A stretch of 64,000 nt of DNA from Streptomyces spirodelae (GCF_017676385.1 NZ_JAFFZN010000007.1:62001-126000); one strand, 5' to 3'; shown: positions 16,534 through 25,477, counted from the stretch's first letter. The notes: generated by a model not told the origin, from the sequence alone. Numbers and translations: made by a program.

Positions 16534-17727
16534 CTACGCGGTAGGGCTCTTCGTTGCGGCGAGCACCGCCAGTGCGCAGGCGGCCAGCGCTGCGCCCAGT
16601 AGGAGGACCCAGGGCAGCGGGGCCGTGTCCACCACTCGGCCGCCGACGAAGGCGCCGAGTGCGATGGAGGCGTTGAAGACGGAGGCGAACAGCGCCCCCG
16701 CGGGCTCGCGTTCCGCCGGGGCCGCGGCGAGGACCCACGCCTGGGCGCTGACCGAGAGCCCGCCGTAGGCCAGGCCCCACACCAGCAGTACGGCGACGGC
16801 GAGCCCGGTGGCCGAACCGGCCGCCGCGAGCAGTGCCGTCGTGGCCGCGATCCCCGCGCCCAGCGTCAGCAGCGTGCTCCGCGGGTGGCGTGCCGCGCGG
16901 GCGCCTGCGGCGAAGTTTCCCGCGATGCCCGCGGCGCCGTACGCCAGCAGCAGCGCACCGATCAGCGCGGGCGCGACACCGGAGATCTCCTCCAGCACCG
17001 GCCGGACATAGGTGTAGGCGGCGAAGTGCCCCGTCACCAGCAGCGCGAGGAAGGCGAATCCGGCGCGCAGCCGCGCGTTCCCGGACAGCCGCAGCAAGGT
17101 GCCGGGGCGCACCGGGCGCTCGGCGGGCAGCGCGGGCAGCAGCAGCGCCAGAGCCAGCGCGACGGCCACCGCGAGACCCGCGGCGGCGCCGAACGCGGTG
17201 CGCCAGCCCGCCACTTCGCCCAGCACGGTGCCCGCCGGCACGGCCAGTACGCTCGCGATGCCGATGCCGCCGAACACGGCCGCCAGCGCGGTGTTCAGTG
17301 AGCGCTGCGGCACCAGCCGTACCGGGAGGCTCGCCGCCAGCGCCCATACGCCGCCCAGCGCGATGCCCACCAGAACACGCGCTGCCAGCAGCACGGTGAG
17401 GCTGGGCGCGAGGGCCGACAGCGCGTTGGCGACGGCCAGCAGCAGTGCCAGCCCGGCCAGGGAGACACGGCGGTCGAGTCGGCCGGCGGCCAGCGGAACG
17501 AGGGGCGCGGCGAGGGCAGCGACGATGCCGGTGAGCGTGACGGTCAGGCCGGCCGAGCCCTCCGAGACGCGCAGACTGCCACCGATGCGGGTGAGCAGCC
17601 CGACCGGCAGCATCTCGGCCGCGGTGACCGCGAAGGTGGCCGAGGTGAGCGAGACGACGCCGAGCCAGGCCCGCGGCGTGGTGCGTTCCCGGTCCTGGGA
17701 GTGGGCCGAGGTGAGGGTTTCTGTCAT
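16534..17727 (-). CDS. MFS transporter (DHA1 / AraJ-like)
   Basis: 397 aa with 12 predicted TM helices. Starts at MTETLTSAHSQDRE and has the early AEMLPVGLLTRIG signature of AraJ/CmlR-type sugar or drug efflux proteins, and a GRLDRRVSLAG motif-A-like loop between helices 2 and 3. Inner membrane, proton-driven efflux is the family role. The neighbouring divergent LysR gene, with half-site repeats between them, is its probable regulator. Substrate not predictable. Confidence 0.9.
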   Translation of the reverse strand: MTETLTSAHSQDRERTTPRAWLGVVSLTSATFAVTAAEMLPVGLLTRIGGSLRVSEGSAGLTVTLTGIVAALAAPLVPLAAGRLDRRVSLAGLALLLAVANALSALAPSLTVLLAARVLVGIALGGVWALAASLPVRLVPQRSLNTALAAVFGGIGIASVLAVPAGTVLGEVAGWRTAFGAAAGLAVAVALALALLLPALPAERPVRPGTLLRLSGNARLRAGFAFLALLVTGHFAAYTYVRPVLEEISGVAPALIGALLLAYGAAGIAGNFAAGARAARHPRSTLLTLGAGIAATTALLAAAGSATGLAVAVLLVWGLAYGGLSVSAQAWVLAAAPAEREPAGALFASVFNASIALGAFVGGRVVDTAPLPWVLLLGAALAACALAVLAATKSPTA

Positions 17728-17773
17728 GCCCTCAAGCCTTCGCGGGAGCCGGCGCGGGAACAACGGCGTACTT

Positions 17774-17799
17774 CTCATCCTTCAATGAGCAGGGCTCAT
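17774..17799. promoter_or_regulatory. CTCAT / ATGAG / CTCAT half-sites, candidate LysR operator
   Basis: CTCAT at 17774-17778, ATGAG at 17785-17789 and CTCAT at 17795-17799 form two overlapping dyads, the inner one being ATGAGC-AGG-GCTCAT. They lie in the 104-bp gap between the divergent MFS and LysR genes, typical of LysR recognition and activation sites. Confidence 0.5.
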
Positions 17800-17831
17800 C
17801 GACACGGCAGGCCGAGCAGAAGGAGGCCGAG

Positions 17832-18821
17832 TTGGACGGCGGCACCAGAATCCGTTCGCTGGAGATGAGAGAGCTGGAGTGCTTTCTCGTCCTCGCGGAG
17901 GAGCTGCACTTCGGGCGCACCGGTGAGCGGCTGTACGTGTCGCAGAGCAGGGTCAGCCAGCTGCTGCGCTCCCTGGAGAGCCGGATCGGGGCGCGGCTGG
18001 TGGAGCGCACCAGCCGCCGGGTGGCGCTCACCCCGCTCGGCTCCCGTTTCCTCGCGCAGCTGCGGCCCGCCTACGGTCTGCTGGGTGAGGCCGTGGACGA
18101 GGCACGCGCTGCGGCACGGTGCGTGGCAGGGCGGCTGCGGCTCGGGTTCCTGGGCAGCGCCAACCACCGGATGACGGCGGCGCTCGGCCTCTTCCACGCC
18201 CGCCACCCACGGGTGGAGACCGACATCGTGGAGATCACCATGGCGGACCCCTTCGGGCCGCTGCGGCGCGACGAGGTGGACGCGGCCGTCGTGCTCCTGC
18301 CCGTCGAGGAGCCCGATCTGGTGGTGGGCCCCTGCTTCAATGAGCAGCCGTGGATGCTGGCCGTCTCCCCGCACCATCCCTTCGCCGGGCGCGGCTCGCT
18401 GGACGCCGAGGACCTCGCCGACTGCCCCCTCATCGCCGCCGCGCCCCCGGCGCCCGGCTATTGGCGGGACCACCAGGCACCGCCGCGCACACCCCGGGGC
18501 CGCACTGTTGCGCGCGGTCCGGCTGTGGCCACGCTCCAGGAAGGGCTGGCCAACGCCGCTGCGGGACGCGGAGGCATGCTGCTGTGCCGCCCCACCGCTG
18601 AGGCGCACGCCCGTGCGGATATCGCCTACGTCCCCGTCGAGGGGTTGCCGCGCTCGGAGCTGGCGTTGGTGACCGTGCGGGGTACGGACACCGCGCTGCT
18701 GCACGCCTTCACACGGACAGTGGCCGACGAGGCTCAGCCCTTGACCGCCGCGCCCAGCGCGAAGCCGCCCGCCAGCCGGCGGGAGACGAGCACGTACAGC
18801 AGGATCACCGGGGTCGAGTAG
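17832..18821 (+). CDS. LysR-family transcriptional regulator
   Basis: 329 aa. N-terminal winged HTH (ELECFLVLAEELHFGRTGER, then SRVSQLLRSLESRIGARL) and a LysR substrate domain (about residues 95-300). The start is a TTG at 17832, set by the excellent AAGGAGG site five nt upstream; an ATG at 17865 has no such site. The last 29 codons overlap the end of the convergent ABC permease by 88 bp, giving the protein a polar tail longer than usual. Likely regulates the divergent MFS gene. Confidence 0.88.
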   Translation: MDGGTRIRSLEMRELECFLVLAEELHFGRTGERLYVSQSRVSQLLRSLESRIGARLVERTSRRVALTPLGSRFLAQLRPAYGLLGEAVDEARAAARCVAGRLRLGFLGSANHRMTAALGLFHARHPRVETDIVEITMADPFGPLRRDEVDAAVVLLPVEEPDLVVGPCFNEQPWMLAVSPHHPFAGRGSLDAEDLADCPLIAAAPPAPGYWRDHQAPPRTPRGRTVARGPAVATLQEGLANAAAGRGGMLLCRPTAEAHARADIAYVPVEGLPRSELALVTVRGTDTALLHAFTRTVADEAQPLTAAPSAKPPASRRETSTYSRITGVE

Positions 18822-19564
18822 AGGATGGAGAAGGCCGCCAACTGGCCGTAGACGACGGCGCCGTAGTTGCCGAAGAAGGTGAAGATGCTGACCGAGGCGG
18901 GCATCTGCTCGGGGCTCAGCAGCAGCATGAACGGCACGAAGAAGTTGCCCCACATCATCACGAAGCTGTAGATCGCCACCACCGAGACGCCCGGCCCCAT
19001 CAGCGGCAGTACCACCCTCAGCAGCGACTGCCACCACGAGGCACCGTCCGTCCAGGCAGCCTCCTCCAGCACGCGCGGCACACCGTCCATGAAGTTCTTC
19101 ATCAGCCAGATGGCGAACGGCAGCTGCGAGGCCGCCAGGAACAGAGCTGTGCCGTACAGCGTGTCGATCAGGTTGATCTGCACGAACAGCCCGTAGACCG
19201 GCACCATCACGGCCGTGACCGGCAGGCAGGTGGTGAACAGGATGGTGAGCAGGTACGGGCGGCTGAAGCGGGAGCGGAAGCGCGAGAGCGGGTAGGCGGC
19301 CAGCGCCGCACACGCCACCGTCAGGGCGGTGGCGCCGCCGCACAGCAGCAGGCTGTTGCGCATCGGCGTGAAAGTGATCTCGTCGGTCAGTACGGCCGAG
19401 AAGTTCTCCAGCGTGGGGGAGTCCGGCGGCCGTACCCGCAGCGTCGCCTCGGCGTCCAGGGAGGCGAGAACCAGCCATGCGAGCGGCGTCACGAACGCCG
19501 CCAGGACCACCACGAGTCCGGCGTCGGCGGCGAGCCGCCCCCGGGCGCGCCTGCTCAACTTCAC
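18734..19564 (-). CDS. Carbohydrate ABC transporter permease (MalG type)
   Basis: 276 aa, six predicted TM helices, with the inner-membrane EAA loop EEAAWTDGASWWQSLLRVVLPL that contacts the ATPase. Second permease of a CUT1-type sugar importer; the first permease and binding protein are at 20610-22852. The GTG start has a GAAGGAGG site about 10 nt upstream. Unusually, an LAxTG protein gene on the opposite strand separates it from its partners. No ATPase gene is present, so a shared MsiK-type ATPase is probably used, as for most Streptomyces CUT1 systems. Confidence 0.92.
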   Translation of the reverse strand: MKLSRRARGRLAADAGLVVVLAAFVTPLAWLVLASLDAEATLRVRPPDSPTLENFSAVLTDEITFTPMRNSLLLCGGATALTVACAALAAYPLSRFRSRFSRPYLLTILFTTCLPVTAVMVPVYGLFVQINLIDTLYGTALFLAASQLPFAIWLMKNFMDGVPRVLEEAAWTDGASWWQSLLRVVLPLMGPGVSVVAIYSFVMMWGNFFVPFMLLLSPEQMPASVSIFTFFGNYGAVVYGQLAAFSILYSTPVILLYVLVSRRLAGGFALGAAVKG

Positions 19565-19771
19565 CGAATCGCAACCTCCTTCGAGTGGAGTGGACGTCGC
19601 CCCCGCGACCTGCGGTCATGGAGGTTCCGTGTAGGTGCGGCGAACTGGGCCTTGGCCGACAACAGTTGGATATTGCGGGGTCCGTGTGTCGTGCGTTGCC
19701 GATGCGAGTACCGTGCTGTCACCCGCCGTACGTGCATCTCGTGCGGTCGTGGTCCTACCGGAAGGAAAACG

Positions 19772-20416
19772 ATGACAGCACTGCGCCTCAGATGGCAGCG
19801 GTCGGTCGCCATCGCGGCGACCGGTGCCGCGGCGTTCGTCGGCACCGCGATAGCGGCTGCCCCCGCCCAGGCACACACCCCCCAGTGGTCGGTGACCTGT
19901 GACTCGGTCTCGATCGATCTCAAGCAGTACGCACCGGAGGGCAACAAGGTCACCGTCAAGGCCGGCGACAAGGTGTTGATCGACGACACCTTCGGCCGCA
20001 CCTTCCACAAGAAGGTGGACCTGCCCGAGCACAGCAAGCCGCTGGACGTCACGGCCAAGGTCGTGGCCTCGGACGGGGACCAGTTCTCGTGGGGTCCGGA
20101 GACCAAGACGTCCCCGGTGTGCGAGAAGCCCGAGGAGCCCTCGCAGACCCCGGCCCCCTCGCCCAGCGAGTCGGAGTCCACCTCGCCCTCGCCCAGCGCC
20201 AGCCCCTCGCAGAGCGCGAGCGAGAAGCCGGAGCCGAGCGCGTCCGAGCCCAGCAGCAGCGCCCCGGCCGAGAAGCCGCAGGGCGGCGGTGACGACCTGG
20301 CCGAGACCGGTTCGTCCAGCAACACCCCGATGATCGCCGGCATCGCGGCCGCCGTGGTCATCGCCGGCGGCGGCCTGGTGGTCTTCGCGCGCAAGCGCCG
20401 CTCCTCGCAGAGCTGA
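19772..20416 (+). CDS. LAxTG-anchored surface protein (class E sortase substrate)
   Basis: 214 aa. Signal peptide (SVAIAATGAAAFVGTAIAAAPAQAHT), a small beta-type extracellular domain (about residues 35-120) with two Cys, a Ser/Pro/Glu-rich stalk, then the sorting signal LAETG, a hydrophobic helix (MIAGIAAAVVIAGGGLVVF) and the basic tail ARKRRSSQS. LAxTG is the class E sortase motif of Streptomyces. The ATG at 19772 follows GGAAGGAAAA. The gene lies alone on the plus strand between the two permease genes of an ABC operon. Binding partner unknown. Confidence 0.9.
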   Translation: MTALRLRWQRSVAIAATGAAAFVGTAIAAAPAQAHTPQWSVTCDSVSIDLKQYAPEGNKVTVKAGDKVLIDDTFGRTFHKKVDLPEHSKPLDVTAKVVASDGDQFSWGPETKTSPVCEKPEEPSQTPAPSPSESESTSPSPSASPSQSASEKPEPSASEPSSSAPAEKPQGGGDDLAETGSSSNTPMIAGIAAAVVIAGGGLVVFARKRRSSQS

Positions 20417-20501
20417 TCACGGCGCCGACCGCGCCGGGGCTGTCCCCCGTGCAGCCCCGCACCGCTCCGTCGGGCGACTGACGGGCAGTTCGTACCACCG
20501 T

Positions 20502-20529
20502 CCGGCGGCCGGTCCCATCCGGCCGCCGG
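20502..20529. terminator. Hairpin between convergent LAxTG and permease genes
   Basis: Perfect 11-bp GC-rich stem (20502-20512 with 20519-20529) and a 6-nt loop, 85 nt after the LAxTG stop. It suits a bidirectional terminator without a T-run. Confidence 0.65.
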
Positions 20530-20534
20530 GCGTT

Positions 20535-20592
20535 CCGTCCGCTCCCGCCGCCCCGCGTACGCCGAGCAGCACCCCGTCCGCTCCCGCCGCCC
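20535..20592. repeat. 19-nt direct repeat, two copies
   Basis: CCGTCCGCTCCCGCCGCCC occurs at 20535-20553 and again at 20574-20592, 39 bp apart, in the gap behind the permease gene. Confidence 0.7.
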
Positions 20593-20609
20593 GCCTCCGT
20601 CCGGTGGCC

Positions 20610-21497
20610 TCACGGCGCGCTCACCTCCTCCCGCATCAGCCGCAGATAGACGGTGGAGAACAGCGCCCCCACCACAAGCAGCAGCAGCGCGACGGCCGTC
20701 CCGTAGCCGATGAGCGACTTGGTGAACGCCTGGTCGTACATGAAGACCGGCAGGGTTTCGCTCCGGTGGGCCGGTCCGCCCTTGGTCATCGCCCAGATCA
20801 GCCCGAAGACGGACAGCGTCTGGAGTGTGTTGAGCATCAGATTGGTGCCGATGGAGCGGCGGATCATCGGCAGCGTGATGTACCACAGCCGCTGCCGGCC
20901 GCTCGCGCCGTCCACCTCGGCCGACTCGGTGACCTCCTGCGGGATCTCGGCCAGCGCTGCCGAGTAGACGAGCATCGAGAACGCCGTGCCGCGCCAGACG
21001 TTGGCGAAGGAGACGGCCAGGATCGGCAGCGTCACCAGCCAGTTCTGGGCGGGCAGCTGCAGCCAGTCCAGCACCGCGTTGAGCTGACCCTCCCGGTGGA
21101 AGAAGGAGTACAGCAGGAATCCAGCCACGATCTCCGGCAGCACCCAGGCGCTGATCACCACGGCCCCGGTGACCGTCCGCACGGTCTTGGAGGCCCGCCG
21201 CATCAGCGAGGCCAGCGCCAGGCCCAGCGTGTTCTGGCCCAGGATCGAGGAGACCAGGGTGAAGACCAGGGTGAGGACTACCGCGTTGCGGAAGTGCGCG
21301 TCACCGAAGGCGCGGGTGAAGTTGTCCAGCCCCACGAACGACACCGACTCCTGCCCGGTGAGCCGCATATCGGTGAAGGCCAGCACCACGCAGTAGCCGA
21401 TCGGGCCCGCCAGGAAGAGCAGCAGCACGGTGGTGGCGGGCGCCAGCGGCAGCCACCGCAGTACCCCTGTGCGACGCGCGGCTGTGGCGGTGGTCAT
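20610..21497 (-). CDS. Carbohydrate ABC transporter permease (MalF type)
   Basis: 295 aa with six TM helices; the EAA loop is EIPQEVTESAEVDGASGRQR. First permease of the CUT1 sugar importer. Its ATG overlaps the stop of the binding-protein gene (ATGA), a translationally coupled pair. It is followed on this strand, after the interrupting LAxTG gene, by the MalG-type permease at 18734-19564. Confidence 0.93.
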   Translation of the reverse strand: MTTATAARRTGVLRWLPLAPATTVLLLFLAGPIGYCVVLAFTDMRLTGQESVSFVGLDNFTRAFGDAHFRNAVVLTLVFTLVSSILGQNTLGLALASLMRRASKTVRTVTGAVVISAWVLPEIVAGFLLYSFFHREGQLNAVLDWLQLPAQNWLVTLPILAVSFANVWRGTAFSMLVYSAALAEIPQEVTESAEVDGASGRQRLWYITLPMIRRSIGTNLMLNTLQTLSVFGLIWAMTKGGPAHRSETLPVFMYDQAFTKSLIGYGTAVALLLLVVGALFSTVYLRLMREEVSAP

Positions 21498-22852
21498 TTG
21501 GTGACGGTCGCGCCGTCGGCGATCCCGTCCAGCTGCTCGTCGTACGCCTTCGCCGCCGCCTGCGGTGAGGAGTCACCGGTGGCCACGGCCTCGGTGGCTT
21601 CCGCGATGGCCGCCGAGACCCGCGGATAGGCGGGCAGCGCGGGACGGTAGTGGGTGTGCTCCACGCGCTGGGTGAAGAACTTTGTGCCCGGCATGGACTT
21701 CCGGTAGCGCGGATCGTCGGCCACGTCCTGCCGCACCGCCACCTGGGAGCCGCGGATGCACCACTCGACCGCGTTCTCCTTCGTCTGCATGGTGCGGATC
21801 ATCTTCCAGGCCAGGTCCGGGTTGTCCGAGTGCCGGGGGATCGACCAGGTCCAGCCGCCGGACATGCTCACCTCGCCGGGCGGCCGGCCGTGCTGGGTGG
21901 GCATCGGCGCCAGCCCCATCGTCTCCTTCCACTCCGGCCACGGCTTGCCGCCCGTCTTGATCCAGAACTGGCTCAGCCAGGAGCCGTCCAGCGCGATGGC
22001 CAGCTTCCCCTTCGGCAGCAGCTCGGTGGCGACGTCCGTGGTGACGTTCGGATCGACCATCTGGTCCTCGTCGGGGCCGAGATGCTCGCTGTAGACGGTG
22101 TCGAGGAACTCCAGGCTCTCCCGGAAGCCCTTGCCGCCCTTGACCCATTTCTTGGCCTTCGGATCGTAGAGCGGGTCCTTTCCGGTGCCGTAGAGCAGCA
22201 TTTCGAAGCCCTGCATGGCCGTTGCCTCACCGGCACCCTTGCCCGCGTAGACGTTGAGCGGGATGACGCCGGGCACCTTCCGCTTGAGCGTGCGGGCGGC
22301 CTTGAGCACCTCGTCCCAGGTCTTCGGGCGCCAGTCCTGCGGGAGGCCCGCCTTCTTGAACAGCTTCTTGTTGAACCACAGGCCCCTGGTGTCGGTGCCG
22401 TCCGGCACCCCGTACGTCTGCCCGTCCGCCGCACCGGCCGCCCGCTTGGCAGCGGGCTCGAACTGCTTCCAGTCGTCCCACTTGGCGAGGTAGTTGTCCA
22501 GCGGGCGCAGATAGCCGCTCTTGATATCGGAGTTGATCAGGAACGTGTCCTCGTACACCAGGTCGGGCGCCGTCTTGGGAGAGCGCATCATCTGCTGGAT
22601 CTTGGTGTAGTAGTCCTGCTGCGTCGCCTGGATCGGCACCAGGTCGATCTTCTTGCCCGGATAGCGCTTCTCGAACTTCTTCGCCACGAACTTGAGGTAG
22701 TCGTCGCGGAAGGTGACCTTGTTGTCGGTCTCCTTGTGGAAGGCGATGCGCACGGTGTTCTTGTCACCGGCCCCGCCACCGCCACAGGCGGTGAGCGTTC
22801 CGGCGGCCAGGGCTGCGGTGAGAGCGAGGATCTGCGGAGCGGTGGGGCGCAC
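21494..22852 (-). CDS. Sugar ABC transporter substrate-binding lipoprotein
   Basis: 452 aa from the GTG at 22852, preferred over an ATG two codons earlier because the GGAGG site lies 7 nt before the GTG but only 1 nt before the ATG. Signal peptide ends in the lipobox LTAC followed by GGGG, then a family-1 solute-binding fold with late SGGWTWSIP and AVEWCIRGSQVA blocks. Anchored outside the membrane, it hands a sugar or oligosaccharide to the two permeases. The specific sugar cannot be told. Confidence 0.93.
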   Translation of the reverse strand: MRPTAPQILALTAALAAGTLTACGGGGAGDKNTVRIAFHKETDNKVTFRDDYLKFVAKKFEKRYPGKKIDLVPIQATQQDYYTKIQQMMRSPKTAPDLVYEDTFLINSDIKSGYLRPLDNYLAKWDDWKQFEPAAKRAAGAADGQTYGVPDGTDTRGLWFNKKLFKKAGLPQDWRPKTWDEVLKAARTLKRKVPGVIPLNVYAGKGAGEATAMQGFEMLLYGTGKDPLYDPKAKKWVKGGKGFRESLEFLDTVYSEHLGPDEDQMVDPNVTTDVATELLPKGKLAIALDGSWLSQFWIKTGGKPWPEWKETMGLAPMPTQHGRPPGEVSMSGGWTWSIPRHSDNPDLAWKMIRTMQTKENAVEWCIRGSQVAVRQDVADDPRYRKSMPGTKFFTQRVEHTHYRPALPAYPRVSAAIAEATEAVATGDSSPQAAAKAYDEQLDGIADGATVTK

Positions 22853-22997
22853 GGGCATGCCTCCTCGGACCAGGCGGGTCCTGAGTACGGTGGCTCCACG
22901 GACCCTTTGTGGTCAATATCCGTGCGGGAGGGAGTAGTTGGGGCTGGTGAGGGGAGCCCCTCGCTGCACGTCGCAGGCTGCGGTGCGATGTGGCTGT

Positions 22998-23049
22998 GAG
23001 GTATCCCCAAGGCGCAGGGTGGGCAAACGCAGCCCCCATGCGGGGTACG
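22998..23049 (-). repeat. Dispersed ~52-bp intergenic repeat, copy 1
   Basis: Read on the minus strand it matches 26992-27043 at 47 of 52 positions, with the shared core TTGCCCACCCTGCGCC. It fills the gap between the response-regulator stop and the ABC binding-protein promoter. Confidence 0.85.
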
Positions 23050-23050
23050 G

Positions 23051-23752
23051 CTACGGGCGCCAGACGTAATGGTGCTCCGGGCGGCCGACCTGCCCATAGC
23101 GTTGGTGGCGGTCGGCGCGGCCGATGCCGACGAGGTGTTCGAGATAGCGGCGCGCCGTGATCCGGTTGACCCCAAGCGCCGCAGCGGCCTCACTCGCCGT
23201 CAGCCCGGTGCCGGCCGCATCCCGCAGTTGGGTCGTCACCCGGGCGAGCGTTGGCGCGCTCAGCCCCTTCGGCAGCGTCGAGGCGGCCGGCACGGCGTGC
23301 AGCACCGACAGGGTACGGTCCACCTCGTCCTGGCTGATCGCCTCGCCCCGCGTCTCGGCCGTGGCCCGGAAGTCCGCGTACCGCAGCAGCCGGTCGCTGA
23401 GCGTACGGAAGGTGAACGGTTTGAGCACGTGCTGGACGACGCCGAGCGAGACGCCTTCACGAATCATCGTCAGGTCCCGCGCCGAGGTCACCGCGAACAC
23501 ATCCTCCGAATGGCCCGCAGCACGCAGCGAGCGCAGCAGGTCGAGGCCGCTGCCGTCGGGCAGGTAGAGATCGAGGAGGATCAGATCGATGCCGCCGGCC
23601 TGTGCTGTCGCCTCCTCCTCCAGGGCGCGGAGTGCCTCCGCCCGCGAGTGGGCCTTGGCCGCCACCTCGAAACCGGGCACCCGGGAAACGTAGAGGGCGT
23701 GCGCGTCGGCCGCCACGGGGTCGTCCTCGACGACCAGCACGCGCAGTGTCAT
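23051..23752 (-). CDS. CitB/DcuR-family response regulator
   Basis: 233 aa. Receiver domain with acidic residues (VVEDDP), phospho-acceptor Asp61 (LILLDLYLPDGSG) and KPFTF, then a C-terminal HTH of the CitT/DpiA type (GLTASEAAAALGVNRITARRYLEHL). Partner of the sensor kinase immediately upstream (ATGA overlap). The divergent gene is a C4-dicarboxylate symporter, which fits regulation of dicarboxylate uptake, the usual role of this family. Confidence 0.93.
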   Translation of the reverse strand: MTLRVLVVEDDPVAADAHALYVSRVPGFEVAAKAHSRAEALRALEEEATAQAGGIDLILLDLYLPDGSGLDLLRSLRAAGHSEDVFAVTSARDLTMIREGVSLGVVQHVLKPFTFRTLSDRLLRYADFRATAETRGEAISQDEVDRTLSVLHAVPAASTLPKGLSAPTLARVTTQLRDAAGTGLTASEAAAALGVNRITARRYLEHLVGIGRADRHQRYGQVGRPEHHYVWRP

Positions 23753-25401
23753 CGGAGCACCTCCTTGGAGAGTGCCTCCTGGCGCAGCGGCAGCCGCACC
23801 TCGAACTCGGCGCCCGCGTCAGGCAGATCGCGGGCCCGTACCCGGCCGCCGTGGCGCTCGGCGGTCTGCCGCACGAGGGCCAGGCCGATGCCGTGTCCCC
23901 GGTCCGGCTTGGTGGTCCAGTCCCGCTCGAAGAGGCGGTCCCCGGCCTGGGGCGGCAGCCCTGGACCGTCGTCGGCGACGCGGAGGACGAGTTCGCCGGG
24001 CGCCGGGGTGGCGGTGTGCTGGACGGTGACGGTGATCTGGCCGGCGGGTGAGACTGCCTCCACCGCGTTGTCGATCAGATTGCCCAGCACCGTGACCAGG
24101 TCCCTGGGCGGCAGGCCGGAGATCTCCTCGAGGGCGGAGTCCGCGGTCAGCGTCAGCTCCACGCCGCGCTCCTTGGCCTGCGCCGCCTTGCCCAGCAGCA
24201 GCGCGGCCAGTACGGGTTCGCGCACGGCGCTGACGACCCGGTCGGTGAGAGCCTGGGCCAGCTCCAGCTCCTCGGTGGCGAAGCGTACGGCTTCGGCCAC
24301 CCGGCCCAGTTCGATCAGGGAGACGACGGTGTGCAGCCGGTTGGCGGCTTCGTGGGCCTGGGACCGCAGCGCCTCGGCGAAGCCGCGCACCGAGTCCAGC
24401 TCGCCCGCCAGGGCCCGCAGTTCGGTGTGGTCGCGCAGGGTCACCACGGTGCCGCGGTGTTCCCCGCCGTCGACCGGCGCGGTGTTGACGACGATGACGC
24501 GCTCGCCGGTCAGATGGACCTCGTCCACCCGCTCCTCGTCGGCCAGCAGCGCCGCGGTCAGCTCGGGCGGCAGACCGAGTTCGGCGACGGGCCGGCCCAC
24601 CAGTGCCTCGTCACCGTCCCGGCCGAGGAGCAGCCGCGCGCCGTCGTTGACGAGCGCGACCCTCCCCTGCCCGTCGAGCAGCAGCAGGCCCTCGCGCACC
24701 GCGTGCAGCGTGGCCTGGTGGTAGGCGTACAGGCGGCTCAGTTCGGCCGCGTTCATCCCGTGCGTATGGCGGCGCAGCCGGGCGTTGATCACGTAGGTGC
24801 CGACGGCGCCCAGGGCCAGGGCCCCGCCCGCGACGGCGAGGACGGCGGTGAGCTGCGCGCTGACCTGCTTGCCGATGGTCTCGACCGCGATCCCGGCGCT
24901 GACCAGACCGATGATCCGGCCCTGGTGCCCGTCGTGCGCGGCGGCCCGGATGGGGGTCACCACCCGGACCGAGGGGCCCAGGGTGCCTGTGTAGGTCTCG
25001 TCGAACGTGCGGCCCTTGAGCGCCGGGCCGATATGGCCGACGAACCGCTTGCCGATCCGGTGGGGGTCGGGGTGCGTCCACCGGGTGCCGTTCGTGTCCA
25101 TGATCGTCACAAAGGTGACGCCGGTGTCGCGGCGTACCTGCTCCGCGTACGGCTGCAGCCGCTTGCTGGGGTCGGGCGAGGCGATCGCCTCGCGGACGGA
25201 GGGAGAATCGGCCACCGCTTGTGTGGTCGCCCGGGCACGGTGCGTGGCCGCGTCCCTGGCCTGCGACTTCGCTGAGACGTACGCGAACACCGCGCAGCCC
25301 ACGACCACGGCGGTGACCAGCACGACCTGCATCGCGAAGAGCTGGCCCGCCAGGCTGCGCGGGTGGGACCGCACAGGTGAGCGGGGGCGGGGAACGCGCA
25401 T
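23749..25401 (-). CDS. CitA/DcuS-family sensor histidine kinase
   Basis: 550 aa. TM helix (QLFAMQVVLVTAVVVGCAVF), periplasmic PAS/Cache sensor (about residues 45-175, with VTIMDTNGTRWTHPDP and GRIIGLVSAGI), second TM helix, cytoplasmic PAS, a Spo0B-like phospho-acceptor helix (RSQAHEAANRLHTVVSLIELG) and HATPase_c (NLIDNAVEA, DDGPGLP, GHGIGLALV). This order is that of DcuS/CitA sensors of C4-dicarboxylates or citrate. Start taken at ATG 25401 (MRVPRPRS), preceded by GAGAGA. Divergent from dctA. Confidence 0.93.
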   Translation of the reverse strand: MRVPRPRSPVRSHPRSLAGQLFAMQVVLVTAVVVGCAVFAYVSAKSQARDAATHRARATTQAVADSPSVREAIASPDPSKRLQPYAEQVRRDTGVTFVTIMDTNGTRWTHPDPHRIGKRFVGHIGPALKGRTFDETYTGTLGPSVRVVTPIRAAAHDGHQGRIIGLVSAGIAVETIGKQVSAQLTAVLAVAGGALALGAVGTYVINARLRRHTHGMNAAELSRLYAYHQATLHAVREGLLLLDGQGRVALVNDGARLLLGRDGDEALVGRPVAELGLPPELTAALLADEERVDEVHLTGERVIVVNTAPVDGGEHRGTVVTLRDHTELRALAGELDSVRGFAEALRSQAHEAANRLHTVVSLIELGRVAEAVRFATEELELAQALTDRVVSAVREPVLAALLLGKAAQAKERGVELTLTADSALEEISGLPPRDLVTVLGNLIDNAVEAVSPAGQITVTVQHTATPAPGELVLRVADDGPGLPPQAGDRLFERDWTTKPDRGHGIGLALVRQTAERHGGRVRARDLPDAGAEFEVRLPLRQEALSKEVLR

Positions 25402-25428
25402 TCTCTCAGTCTGCCGTGGCTTGTTCCG

Positions 25429-25446
25429 TGCACGTAATGCACGTAA
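25429..25446. promoter_or_regulatory. Tandem direct repeat TGCACGTAA x2
   Basis: Two perfect adjacent copies (25429-25437, 25438-25446) lie just upstream of the predicted dctA -35 and 28 bp from the kinase start. They are candidate binding sites of the CitB-type regulator, whose family often binds direct repeats. Confidence 0.5.
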
Positions 25447-25448
25447 GG

Positions 25449-25477
25449 GTGACGCACATCGCACCGTGTTGCATAGT
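25449..25477 (+). promoter_or_regulatory. Putative dctA promoter
   Basis: GTGACG (25449-25454), 17-nt spacer, CATAGT (25472-25477). The -35 is poor at position 1 and 2, consistent with an activated promoter next to the direct repeats. Confidence 0.4.
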
